A stretch of DNA of 64,000 nucleotides from Lachnospiraceae bacterium C1.1 (GTDB taxonomy: Bacteria; Bacillota; Clostridia; Lachnospirales; Lachnospiraceae). Numbering within the stretch: the first letter of the stretch is position 1; every line of letters starts with the position of its first letter. This document shows, in pieces, positions 25,641-33,352 of this stretch. Both the position numbers and the translations under genes were made by a program. The notes beneath the pieces are model-generated. The model searched no databases, was not told the DNA's origin, and saw only the letters and a program-made list of their open reading frames with translations. The stretch lies in assembly GCA_030434875.1 (NCBI GenBank), contig JAUISW010000001.1:3858001-3922000 (forward strand), written 5' to 3'.

Positions 25641-26405
25641 ATGGATATAGATTACGAAAAAAAGGCGTGTGTCTTTAACATTCAGAGATTCTCTGTACAT
25701 GATGGACCCGGAATTAGAACCATAGTGTTTATAAAAGGTTGTCCCCTTCGCTGTAAATGGTGCTTCAACCCGGAGTCCCAGAATCCGGATCCGGAGGCGG
25801 GATATGGGGAAATGATGACCGTAGGACAGGTTTACGAGGAAATTAAAAAAGATCAGGTGACATACCGCCGTTCAGGCGGCGGTATCACCTTTTCTGGTGG
25901 AGAGGCACTGACTCAGCCGGACTTCCTTGAGGAAATTATACATCTATGTCAGCTGAACGGCTGGAATACGGCAATAGAAACCACAGCCTGTGTTTCTGAG
26001 GATATAATCCGCCGTATCATACCGCAGCTTGATTACGTAATGATGGACCTGAAGGCAATCCCGTCTGATGTGCATAAAGCAGGAACGGGAGTGAGCAACG
26101 AGAAGATACTGGAACATGCAATGCTGGTCAACAGTCTCGCAAAAAATCTTGTTGTCAGAGTACCGGTGGTTCCCGGCTTTAACTACAGTGAAGAGCAGAT
26201 TTTGTATATCGCCAAATTCTCTAAGTATCTGGACAAAGTGGACACGATCCACCTGCTTCCGTATATGACGATGGGAAAAAAGAAATACGAATTACTCGGT
26301 AGGACCTATGAGCTTGGCGACACCGAACCACTGCATGAAGAGGATCTCGAAGGTTTGAAGGAAATAGTTATAAATAATGGCTTTAACTGCGTGATAGGCG
26401 GTTAA
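25641..26405 (+). CDS. Glycyl radical enzyme activase (radical SAM)
   Basis: Makes the glycyl radical on the dehydratase using S-adenosylmethionine and a [4Fe-4S] cluster. The radical SAM motif is GCPLRCKWCFNPE (CX3CX2C); TFSGGEAL is the SAM-binding GGE motif. At 254 residues it is the short form: the ferredoxin-like insert with two extra clusters found in many activases of glycerol dehydratase or CutC is missing after the CWCFNPE motif, so it resembles the pyruvate formate-lyase activase in layout. RBS GAAAGGA; 38 bases after the dehydratase. Confidence 0.93.
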   Translation: MDIDYEKKACVFNIQRFSVHDGPGIRTIVFIKGCPLRCKWCFNPESQNPDPEAGYGEMMTVGQVYEEIKKDQVTYRRSGGGITFSGGEALTQPDFLEEIIHLCQLNGWNTAIETTACVSEDIIRRIIPQLDYVMMDLKAIPSDVHKAGTGVSNEKILEHAMLVNSLAKNLVVRVPVVPGFNYSEEQILYIAKFSKYLDKVDTIHLLPYMTMGKKKYELLGRTYELGDTEPLHEEDLEGLKEIVINNGFNCVIGG

Positions 26406-26424
26406 AAGAAAAAGGAGGAAATCA

Positions 26425-27222
26425 ATGCAGGACGATATTCTTGATAAGATTCGCGCAGAGATAGATAAAAGTCTCGTGGCCGGCGGAGATAAAGGAAAGG
26501 GGAAGTATGAGAATATGAACAGCTCAAAGTGCAACCTTACAGAGTTTGTAGGAGCAAGCAGTGTTGGTGATACCATCGGACTTGTTATCGCTAACGTAGA
26601 TCCTCAGCTCTTAGATGCTATGAAAGTTGAAAAAAAGTATAAATCCATCGGTATCATCGGTGACAGAACCGGTGCAGGCCCGCACATCTTCGCGGCAGAC
26701 GAAGCAGTAAAGGCTACAAATACCGAGATCATCGCTATAGAGCTTCCCAGAGATACAAAGGGCGGAGCAGGACACGGCTCACTCATAATCTTTGGCGCTC
26801 AGGACGTTTCCGATGTAAGACGTGCTGTTGAAGTTACTTTGGATGAAGTAAACAACAGAGTATTCGGAGATGTTTACGGAAATGAAGCAGGACATGTAGA
26901 GCTTGATTACACAGCACGTGCAAGCTATGCATGCAACAAGGGCCTCGGCGCTCCGATCGGCAAGTCCTTCGGAACCATCGTTGGTGCTCCTGCGGCAATA
27001 GGCCTTGTTATGGCTGATACAGCATTAAAGGCTGCTAACGTAGAAGTAGTTTCCTATTGCACACCCGGCAACGGAACAAGCTTCTCAAACGAGGTTATCC
27101 TGAACGTATCAGGTGACTCCGGCGCTGTAAGACAGGCAGTTATCGCTGCAAGAGAGGTTGGTATCAAGCTCCTCAGCACATTGGGATCAGAGCCTGTAAA
27201 TTCACAGCCGTCGTACATTTAA
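26425..27222 (+). CDS. pduB: Tandem BMC-domain shell protein, PduB type (BMC-T)
   Basis: Pseudohexameric shell tile of two BMC domains, 265 residues. Domain 1 spans about 40-150 (EFVGASSVGDTIGLVIANVDPQLLDAM; IGDRTGAGPHIFAADEAVKAT) and domain 2 about 165-260 (YTARASYACNKGLGAPIGKSFGTIVGAPAAIGLVMADTALKAANV). The N-terminal 20 residues DDILDKIRAEIDKSLVAGG form an amphipathic helix plus Gly linker like an encapsulation peptide, known to tether core to shell in PduB. RBS AAAGGAGGAA. Confidence 0.93.
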   Translation: MQDDILDKIRAEIDKSLVAGGDKGKGKYENMNSSKCNLTEFVGASSVGDTIGLVIANVDPQLLDAMKVEKKYKSIGIIGDRTGAGPHIFAADEAVKATNTEIIAIELPRDTKGGAGHGSLIIFGAQDVSDVRRAVEVTLDEVNNRVFGDVYGNEAGHVELDYTARASYACNKGLGAPIGKSFGTIVGAPAAIGLVMADTALKAANVEVVSYCTPGNGTSFSNEVILNVSGDSGAVRQAVIAAREVGIKLLSTLGSEPVNSQPSYI

Positions 27223-27243
27223 TCTGATAAAGTGATTTTCTTA

Positions 27244-27303
27244 CCGGCTAAGGAGGCCGGATGAGGGGATTATTACTTTATATAAAAATAAGCTTATTTT
27301 TAT
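27244..27303 (+). promoter_or_regulatory. Leader structures before the major BMC-H gene: hairpin and 22-bp perfect palindrome
   Basis: CCGGC/GCCGG hairpin (27244-27260) then a perfect 22-base palindrome centred on AAGCTT (27282-27303; arms ATAAAAATAAG), ending six bases before the GTAGGAGG ribosome site. No T run follows. Could be a processing or stability element, or an operator, that raises shell-protein output. Confidence 0.6.
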
Positions 27304-27320
27304 CGTAGGAGGTATTAAAA

Positions 27321-27611
27321 ATGACTTCAGATGCATTAGGAATGATTGAAACTCACGGTTACGTAGCTGCCGTAGAAGGCGCAGATGCCATGGTTAAGGC
27401 TGCTAACGTAGAGCTCATCGGAACAGAGAGAATCGGTTCCGGACTTGTAACAGTACTGGTTCGCGGAGACGTAGGTGCCGTTAAGGCAGCAGTTGACGCA
27501 GGTCTTGCAGCAGCAAGCAACGTAGGAGAAGTTGTTTCTACACATGTTATTCCTCGTCCTCATCAGGAAGTGGAAGCAATCATCCCGAAAAAAGCTACTC
27601 CGGCAAAGTAA
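27321..27611 (+). CDS. BMC-H shell protein, PduA/PduJ type
   Basis: Main hexagonal shell tile, 96 residues: [30 protein letters not shown], then the pore-flanking region [36 protein letters not shown] with its own structured leader and a strong terminator directly after the gene point to separately tuned, high expression. Confidence 0.95.
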   Translation: MTSDALGMIETHGYVAAVEGADAMVKAANVELIGTERIGSGLVTVLVRGDVGAVKAAVDAGLAAASNVGEVVSTHVIPRPHQEVEAIIPKKATPAK

Positions 27612-27632
27612 TTATTAAAAAGAATCTTAAGG

Positions 27633-27670
27633 TCGGCAGTTTCACCACCTCGAAACTGCCGGCTTTTTTT
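27633..27670 (+). terminator. Strong intra-operon terminator after BMC-H
   Basis: CGGCAGTTTC / GAAACTGCCG stem with eight-base loop and TTTTTTT. It separates the major shell genes from the two EutS-type genes, so those would be made at lower level by read-through. Confidence 0.88.
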
Positions 27671-27687
27671 CAGACAGAGGGCAGGTT

Positions 27688-28047
27688 ATGAGTGAACAGG
27701 GAAAAATCAGAGTCGTTCAGGAAACAGTCAGCGGTAAAGAAATTACTCTGGCTCATGTAATAGGTGGACCGGCGCCGATCATTTATAAAAAGCTCGGACT
27801 CGATCCGTCGATCGATTATCATTCGGCAGCAATAGGAATAATGAATATGTCACCGCCGGAATCTGCAATAATAGCTTCGGATATCGCGGTGAAAAACGGA
27901 AATGTTTATCTTGGATTTGCGGACAGATTTACAGGAACGCTGATCATAACCGGAGAAATAGATTCGGTTTCAGCGGCATTGCAGCAGGTAGTCAACTATT
28001 TTCATGAAGATTTAGGATATGTTACCTGTGAGATAACAAAGCGGTAA
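27688..28047 (+). CDS. BMC shell protein, EutS/PduU family (first copy)
   Basis: Circularly permuted BMC-H protein of 119 residues: RVVQETVSGKEITLAHVIGGP at the N-terminus (beta-barrel-forming in PduU) and AAIGIMNMSPPESAIIASDIAVKNG, FADRFTGTLIITGEIDSVSAAL. It follows a terminator by 18 bases and has GAGGGCAGG as RBS. Three bases separate it from a second EutS-type gene. Confidence 0.93.
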   Translation: MSEQGKIRVVQETVSGKEITLAHVIGGPAPIIYKKLGLDPSIDYHSAAIGIMNMSPPESAIIASDIAVKNGNVYLGFADRFTGTLIITGEIDSVSAALQQVVNYFHEDLGYVTCEITKR

Positions 28048-28050
28048 ATT

Positions 28051-28482
28051 ATGGGTGAAAGATTAACAAATAACGAATTAATAGAGAAAATATATCGCGA
28101 GGGTTTTCACGCTGAGGGAATAAATGACTTAAGGCTTGTGAGGGTCAGGGTCAATGGAAAAGAGCTCTCAATGGCGCATGTAATAAGGGTTTCAAGGGAG
28201 GAAGTATATACAAATCTTGCCTTAAATATCGGAACACATGCAGGTGAGAACCACAAAGGAGAAGCGATCGGAATTATAGATGTCACTCCCTGGGAAAGTA
28301 CGGTTATTGCGGCAGATATGGCGTTTAAATACGGGGATGTGGAGATAGGCTTTATGGACAGATTTTCCGGAACACTGATAATAACCGGTAAATACAGTAT
28401 GGTATCGAGTGCTGTCCATGGGATACACGACTTTTTCAGAGACAGGCTCGACTTTACGGTCTGTGAAGTTACAGAGAAATAA
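28051..28482 (+). CDS. BMC shell protein, EutS/PduU family (second copy, extended N-terminus)
   Basis: 143 residues; residues 25-143 match the EutS fold (RVNGKELSMAHVIRV; AIGIIDVTPWESTVIAADMAFKYG; FMDRFSGTLIITGKY). The first 22 residues (TNNELIEKIYREGFHAEG) form an amphipathic helix plus linker like cargo-targeting helices, unusual for a permuted tile whose N-terminus normally forms a barrel over the pore. Paralogous to the preceding gene. Confidence 0.9.
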   Translation: MGERLTNNELIEKIYREGFHAEGINDLRLVRVRVNGKELSMAHVIRVSREEVYTNLALNIGTHAGENHKGEAIGIIDVTPWESTVIAADMAFKYGDVEIGFMDRFSGTLIITGKYSMVSSAVHGIHDFFRDRLDFTVCEVTEK

Positions 28483-28492
28483 TGGATAATGA

Positions 28493-28535
28493 GCCGCAAT
28501 GCCAGAGATATTTATGGCATTGCGGCTTAGTTTTA
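28493..28535 (+). terminator. Terminator between EutS-type and EutP genes
   Basis: Perfect 11-bp stem GCCGCAATGCC / GGCATTGCGGC with 12-base loop, followed by TTAGTTTTA. EutP would depend on read-through or a TATAAT-like box at 28534. Confidence 0.8.
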
Positions 28536-28562
28536 TAATGGGGGATATTTTTAGGAGGCAGG

Positions 28563-29054
28563 ATGAAAAAACTATTTTTAATGGGCAGAAGTGAAGCGGG
28601 AAAAACTTCCCTTACACAGGCAATGAAAGGCGAGGAGTTGCATTATGAAAAGACCCAGTATACTTATTCTCACGAAACGACAATAGACACTCCGGGAGAA
28701 TATGCGGAGACTAAAACCGCTTCTGTGGGACTTGCCTGCTTTTCGTTTGATGCCGATGTAATAGGAATGTTATGTGCGGCCGACGAGCCCTTCAGTATTT
28801 TCGGAAATAATCTGAACTGCTGTATCAATCGACCTCTTATCGGGATCATAACAAAAATCGATTCGCCTCTCGCTAATGTAGAAAAAGTTGAGCAGTGGAT
28901 GCTGAATGCCGGCTGCGAGAGAGTATTTCCTGTAAGCAATAAAACCAGGGAGGGAATAGATGAGCTTCTGGATTATCTTGAGGCAGACAGGGCTACGATA
29001 AGTCTGGAAGAAGCAAAAATCAAACAGGCGAAGGGGATAAATGCTTGGGAGTGA
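28563..29054 (+). CDS. EutP/PduV-like small GTPase of the BMC
   Basis: 163 residues with P-loop GRSEAGKTSL, switch region TIDTPGEYAE and specificity motif ITKID. PduV is linked to compartment movement or spacing; EutP has been reported to have acetate kinase-like activity in one organism. The window shows no separate propionate kinase, so such an activity here is an open possibility. RBS TTAGGAGGC. Last gene of the BMC wing. Confidence 0.9.
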   Translation: MKKLFLMGRSEAGKTSLTQAMKGEELHYEKTQYTYSHETTIDTPGEYAETKTASVGLACFSFDADVIGMLCAADEPFSIFGNNLNCCINRPLIGIITKIDSPLANVEKVEQWMLNAGCERVFPVSNKTREGIDELLDYLEADRATISLEEAKIKQAKGINAWE

Positions 29055-29442
29055 ATAGCTTTATAGTGAACGTCAGATTTTGGATGACGTTAAAAGGAGC
29101 CGGCGGCTGTCGGAACATGCTCCAGCATGTGATATACAGATGCGGCGATCGTTGATGATAGAGTTAGGCTCTAGCTGTTACTCTATCACATACAGAGAAC
29201 AGTGTTAGTCAGATAATAACAGGTGTTATCAGATAAAGGAACGATATGAATTCAGATAGATGATGAAGAAATGGCATGCAGAAGTTATGAAATTCAACAA
29301 GTCCAATGAAGAACGTGAGCGAGCCAATGACCGTAGCGCAAAAGAACAGAAGCATAGTAGAAGTAGAAAACACAATTATTATGAGCGATGAATGAAATGC
29401 TCTTTATTGTAAAAGCTTTTCTGACGTGTTATATTTTAATAG
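29055..29442. other. Intergenic stretch with a possible 43-codon ORF
   Basis: Between EutP and the ORF6N gene. An ORF at 29260-29391 (plus) encodes MMKKWHAEVMKFNKSNEE then a basic, Arg/Ser/Lys-rich end; RBS is poor (AAAGGAACG 20 bases upstream). Several short inverted repeats occur (for example GTTATC/GATAAC around 29220-29240). I see no confident gene; it looks like degraded accessory DNA. Confidence 0.35.
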
Positions 29443-29487
29443 ACTTGAGGTCGCAGCCACTTGAGGTCGCAAATTGCGACCTCAAGT
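29443..29487. promoter_or_regulatory. Operator-like palindrome and half site before the ORF6N gene
   Basis: A half site ACTTGAGGTCGCA (29443-29455) precedes a 29-base palindrome (29459-29487) with perfect 14-base arms ACTTGAGGTCGCAA and central A. The same 29 bases recur inside the following gene. It lies 25 bases before the start codon, downstream of a TATATTTTAAT-like -10 region (29430). Confidence 0.75.
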
Positions 29488-29511
29488 TAACGTAAGCAGG
29501 AGAATAAAAAT

Positions 29512-30444
29512 ATGGCATCTGAAAAGAATAAACCTGCTGTACTACAAACTAATACAGCAATTCAAGATTTTAATGAGATTCAAAATAAAATATACACAAT
29601 ACGAAATCAGCAGGTTATGTTAGATAGTGACCTGGCTTTAATGTATCAAGTTGAGACAAAGCGATTAAATGAGCGCGTAAAGCGTAACATTGCAAGGTTT
29701 CCAGAGAACTTTTGCTTTCAATTAACAAAGGATGAATATGATCACTTGAGGTCGCAAATTGCGACCTCAAGTGAAGAATATGGTGGACGTAGATATTTAC
29801 CATATGTTTTCACGGAGCAAGGAATTGCAATGCTTTCAGCCGTACTGAATAGTGAAACGGCTATAAATGTAAGTATAAAGATTATGAATGCATTTGTGGA
29901 AATGCGTCGTTTCATGGCAAGTAATGCAATGTTGTTTGAACGCATCAGTGCAGTTGAGCTTAAACAGCTAGAGTTTCAGAAAAAGACAGAAGAAAAATTT
30001 GATGAGGTCTTTGAGTATATTTCTGACCATGCCGAGTCTGAACAAAAGATTTTTTATGATGGTCAGATATATGATGCATTTAGTTTGATAGCGTCAATTA
30101 TTCAAAGGGCGACAAAATCTATTGATTTGGTTGACGGGTATGTTGATGTAGTGACGCTGAACCTTTTGGCAAAGAAGAAAAAGGGCGTTGATGTTAAGGT
30201 TTATACTTTTCCAAAAACAAATCTTAGTCAAACAGATATAAAGAATTTTAATGCTCAGTATCCAAAGCTTGAAGTAAAAATGACAAATGCTTTTCATGAT
30301 AGATTTATGGTTTTGGATGATAAAACTGTTTATCATATAGGAGCTTCAATAAAGGATGCCGGCAAGAAGTGCTTTGGTATTACACTGATACAAGACGCTA
30401 CAATGGCCAATGACCTTATTAGTAGACTCAAAAAAATAAAATAA
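29512..30444 (+). CDS. ORF6N-domain DNA-binding protein with C-terminal PLD-like/ORF6C-type region
   Basis: 310 residues. Residues 15-130 match the ORF6N domain of phage and mobile-element regulators (IYTIRNQQVMLDSDLALMYQVETKRLNERVKRN; RFPENFCFQLT; YLPYVFTEQGIAMLSAVL). Residues 165-310 start with AESEQKIFYDGQIYDAFSLIASIIQRATKSIDLVDGYVD and include NAFHDRFMVLDDKTVYHIGASIKDAGKK, a pattern like phospholipase D-type HxK-lacking domains often attached to ORF6N. RBS AGCAGGAG. Lower GC than the BMC genes, fitting accessory DNA. Role unknown; autoregulation suggested by the shared palindrome. Confidence 0.82.
   Translation: MASEKNKPAVLQTNTAIQDFNEIQNKIYTIRNQQVMLDSDLALMYQVETKRLNERVKRNIARFPENFCFQLTKDEYDHLRSQIATSSEEYGGRRYLPYVFTEQGIAMLSAVLNSETAINVSIKIMNAFVEMRRFMASNAMLFERISAVELKQLEFQKKTEEKFDEVFEYISDHAESEQKIFYDGQIYDAFSLIASIIQRATKSIDLVDGYVDVVTLNLLAKKKKGVDVKVYTFPKTNLSQTDIKNFNAQYPKLEVKMTNAFHDRFMVLDDKTVYHIGASIKDAGKKCFGITLIQDATMANDLISRLKKIK
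29742..29774. repeat. In-gene copy of the operator palindrome
   Basis: 33-base palindrome with perfect 16-base arms TCACTTGAGGTCGCAA and central A, coding for DHLRSQIATSS of the ORF6N domain. Its central 29 bases are identical to 29459-29487. Confidence 0.85.
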
Positions 30445-30574
30445 TTGCAATTAATAAATGCGAAAGCAGTAGATCATAAAAGGTAAACTTTTTAAATATA
30501 TAATAATGTCAAATGTTATGATATATTTGGAATGTACTCGTATTTAAGCATAAATAATTATCTGGAGGGGAATA

Positions 30575-30697
30575 ATGAAAGAAGAGACTATCGATTCAGC
30601 TATTCAAAAGTTTTTTGAGATATGCCCTAATGCTCTTGTTGTTGCATTTGCAGTAATATTTGGTGTTACAGTACTGATTAAATATAACAGATGGTGA
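30575..30697 (+). CDS. Small single-pass membrane protein (40 aa)
   Basis: ATG follows GGAGGGG at good spacing. Residues 1-17 are charged/helical, 18-34 hydrophobic (NALVVAFAVIFGVTVLI), ending KYNRW. A downstream hairpin with T run (30768-30790) may end its transcript. No family recognised. Confidence 0.55.
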   Translation: MKEETIDSAIQKFFEICPNALVVAFAVIFGVTVLIKYNRW

Positions 30698-31133
30698 CGA
30701 TAACTATAGAAGATGAAAATATTCCGGAAGGAGCATCAACTTAATTTATTTTTATAATAATTCTTAGGACTCAGAAATGGGTTCTTTTTTCGTGGAGAAA
30801 ACATGGGAAACTGAATGACTGCAATCCTACGTGCCTTTAGCATGGATTATTAAATACAATAATCTATAATAGCAAGCTAGGGCATCGCAACATGATATGT
30901 TTTGTCTTGAAATTGATTTTGAACAAATGAACTTTGAATTGCTAAGTATAAATAGCCTTTCAGAATACATATATCAGTTACTTTTACAGCATTCTCAGTT
31001 AGATTCATACAATCTAATTCTATCGGAACTATTCCTACAGCCCCTATAGTTCCAGCAACAGTAATATATAAATTGTCAGAAGAAATTGTATATGCTTTAA
31101 TTTTTCATAAATACAATCCTCGATATATTTTAT
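30698..31133. other. Accessory DNA without a supported gene
   Basis: Contains a terminator-like hairpin GGACTC/GGGTTC plus TTTTTT (30768-30790). The rest is AT-rich, with short broken ORFs on both strands; nothing recognisable. Confidence 0.4.
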
Positions 31134-31267
31134 GTAACTGTTCAGGTACCCTGAACAGTTACGCCGCCCCGAGGCCTGCCGGCATGGAAAGTTCGGGGCG
31201 GCACTTGCTGTTTTAGGTTACTGGGCAGTCGCTCAGTAGCAAGTGCTTCGCGCTGCTGAATAGTTAC
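31134..31267. repeat. MITE-like palindromic element (GTAACTGTTCA ends)
   Basis: 134 bases bounded by GTAACTGTTCA and TGAATAGTTAC. It opens with a 29-base palindrome (arms GTAACTGTTCAGG, 31134-31162), then GCCGCCCCGA/TCGGGGCGGC (31163-31202) and ACTTGCT/AGCAAGT. The opening palindrome recurs with one change at 61071-61099. No coding capacity. Confidence 0.7.
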
Positions 31268-31324
31268 TATTTTATATCGTCTAGTATGATGGTATTGTCT
31301 TTCATGTCAGTAACCCGGATATAA

Positions 31325-31474
31325 GCGTGTGCAGTATTATTATCCTATGGTAAAAAAATCACCATAGGAATCTATACGGAGCAGGACAAATGCCTGATTG
31401 AGATCATAAAAACGGATGAGCACTGCCTGACAGATGAAGAGCTGGATAAAATGTTCTCCGGGATCGGATATTGA
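31325..31474 (+). pseudogene. C-terminal remnant of an unknown gene
   Basis: Open frame without start codon, ending ITIGIYTEQDKCLIEII then DEHCLTDEELDKMFSGIGY and stop. The composition is coding-like but there is no start, RBS or recognisable fold. Probably a leftover of a deleted gene between the palindromic element and dut. Confidence 0.4.
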
Positions 31475-31501
31475 TCAAACTGCGCTTTTGTTGGATCACC
31501 C

Positions 31502-31530
31502 TTGAGAGAAAATTTTTACTATGCTATGAT
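31502..31530 (+). promoter_or_regulatory. Sigma-A promoter for dut and the methyltransferase gene
   Basis: TTGAGA, 17-base spacer, TATGAT; 60 bases before the dut start codon. Confidence 0.7.
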
Positions 31531-31589
31531 GCTTAGGAGCTGTTCTTAGACAACATTAGTTATAAAATAAATCCAAGAGGTGAATTACA

Positions 31590-32036
31590 ATGGCAGTTAA
31601 AAGTGAAAAAATAGAGATCAGATATATAAATGACAAGATCACAAAGCTTGAATATATAGATGGAAAGTCCGACTGGATTGATTTAAGGAGTGCTGAGGAC
31701 GTTGATCTGAAAAAAGGTGAATTTCACATGATTCCGTTGGGAATTGCAATGAAGCTTCCGGAGGGATATGAGGCACATGTGGTTCCGAGAAGTTCGACAT
31801 TTAAGAATTTCGGTCTTATTCAGACAAATCACATGGGAGTTATCGACTGCTCCTACAGCGGAGACAATGACCAGTGGTTCGTACCGGTACTGGCAATGAG
31901 AGATACACACGTTTCTTTTAATGACAGGATCTGCCAGTTCAGGATCATGGAAAACCAGCCAAAGATTATTTTTGAGGAGAAAGAACATCTTGATTCCGTT
32001 GACAGAGGTGGTTTCGGATCTACGGGGATAAACTGA
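31590..32036 (+). CDS. dut: dUTP diphosphatase
   Basis: Trimeric dUTPase that keeps uracil out of DNA and makes dUMP for thymidylate synthesis. Motifs in order: [17 protein letters not shown] (I), [14 protein letters not shown] (II), [14 protein letters not shown] (III), DRICQFRIM (IV) and the C-terminal P-loop-like [10 protein letters not shown] (V). 148 residues. Adjacent to a DNA methyltransferase; both are common on phages, so this pair may be of phage origin. Confidence 0.94.
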   Translation: MAVKSEKIEIRYINDKITKLEYIDGKSDWIDLRSAEDVDLKKGEFHMIPLGIAMKLPEGYEAHVVPRSSTFKNFGLIQTNHMGVIDCSYSGDNDQWFVPVLAMRDTHVSFNDRICQFRIMENQPKIIFEEKEHLDSVDRGGFGSTGIN

Positions 32037-32051
32037 GACACGGTGGAATAA

Positions 32052-32996
32052 ATGAAAGCAGGAAGAAATAAAACCATAGATATTTCGCTCGAAGAGGGAG
32101 TGCCGTATTTAGAACGCTGCATAAAAGTTGAGGAGAAGAAAGATTTATCGGAGATCGTAAATAAGACCATCTGCGGTGACAGCTTTGAGGTAATGAAAAA
32201 TCTGCCGGAGAAGTTTGCAGATCTTTTGATAGTAGATCCTCCCTACAATATGGATAAGGATTTCAGCGGAAAGTCCTTTAAGAAAATGACAGATGAAGTG
32301 TACGCTGAATATACCGAAAAATGGCTTGAGGCAGCGCTTCCCTGTCTTAAGGATAACGGAAGCGTTTATGTATGCTGCGATTGGGAGTCGAGCATGGTTA
32401 TCGGCCTTACCTTAAAAAAATATCTGACATTAAGAAATCGTATAACCTGGCAGCGGGAAAAAGGACGCGGAGCATTGTCTAACTGGAAGAACGGCATGGA
32501 GGATATTTATTTTGCAACGGCCTCTAAGTCTGACTACAAATTCAACATAGATGATGTAAAAATAAGAAGACGCGTGCTTGCACCATATCGTGTAGACGGT
32601 GCACCGAAGGACTGGGAAGAAACAGAGGAGGGAAATTTCAGAAATACTTATCCTTCAAATTTCTGGGACGATATTTCTATTCCCTATTGGTCGATGAGTG
32701 AAAACACAGCCCACCCGACACAGAAAAGTGAGAAGCTTTTAGCCAAGCTTATTCTCGCAAGTTCTGATAAGGGTGACGTGGTTTTTGATCCTTTTGGCGG
32801 TTCCGGCTCGACAGCAGTAACAGCGAAAAAGCTCGGTCGGAATTTTGTAATTATCGAGCAAAATCCACAATATTGCATCTGGGCGGAAAAACGCCTTGAA
32901 ATGGCTGACAGCGACATGAGTATCCAGGGCTACACCGACGGTGTTTTCTGGGAACGCAACACCCACTCGCTCCAGGGTCGAAAGAAGAAGGTATAG
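32052..32996 (+). CDS. Orphan beta-class DNA methyltransferase (N6-adenine or N4-cytosine)
   Basis: 314 residues. Catalytic motif IV LLIVDPPYNMDKDF near residue 57 comes before the SAM-binding motif FDPFGGSGSTAVTAKKLGRNFVIIEQ near residue 245, the order of the beta class. The ending is Lys/Arg rich. No restriction endonuclease or specificity gene lies next to it, so it looks like a solitary modifying enzyme. RBS GGTGGA; 15 bases after dut. Confidence 0.9.
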   Translation: MKAGRNKTIDISLEEGVPYLERCIKVEEKKDLSEIVNKTICGDSFEVMKNLPEKFADLLIVDPPYNMDKDFSGKSFKKMTDEVYAEYTEKWLEAALPCLKDNGSVYVCCDWESSMVIGLTLKKYLTLRNRITWQREKGRGALSNWKNGMEDIYFATASKSDYKFNIDDVKIRRRVLAPYRVDGAPKDWEETEEGNFRNTYPSNFWDDISIPYWSMSENTAHPTQKSEKLLAKLILASSDKGDVVFDPFGGSGSTAVTAKKLGRNFVIIEQNPQYCIWAEKRLEMADSDMSIQGYTDGVFWERNTHSLQGRKKKV

Positions 32997-33021
32997 ATTT
33001 TTGTTTTCGGGACTTCGCCTG

Positions 33022-33325
33022 TTACGCCGTTCGCCTCAAAGTTCCTACGAGGAACGCTCTCGCTTTGGGCTGCGACGCAGCAGTACGTAATGCCGCAAAA
33101 TACGCGGCATAAGTACTGGCGTCTCGCACAATCCTCTTTAGGAACATTCGAGGTTCGCGGCTTAGGTTGACATGAAAACGTGAGTTGCGAGGCTTATCTG
33201 TTTCCAAAAGAGGGGTCATGAAAAACGCCGGTCCTTGTTCCGCGTTCTTTGCGGAACTAGTACCGCTGCGATTTTTCACTTGCAGCGAGAGCGTCCCTCG
33301 TTGGAAACAGATAAACCGAACAACG
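33022..33325. repeat. Dispersed inverted-pair hairpin element, copy 2
   Basis: 304 bases matching copy 1 (18570-18896) in the same orientation. Located exactly between two convergent genes. Compensatory changes relative to copy 1 occur in the outer stem (CAGTAC/GTACTG here, CGGTA/TGCCG there). Confidence 0.87.
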
Positions 33326-33352
33326 CAACAGGAAATAACCGAAAACAAAATT

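Noticed and set aside
29260..29391. 43-codon basic ORF before the ORF6N gene as a definite gene
   Set aside because: Ribosome site is poor and no family is recognised; kept only as a low-confidence note.
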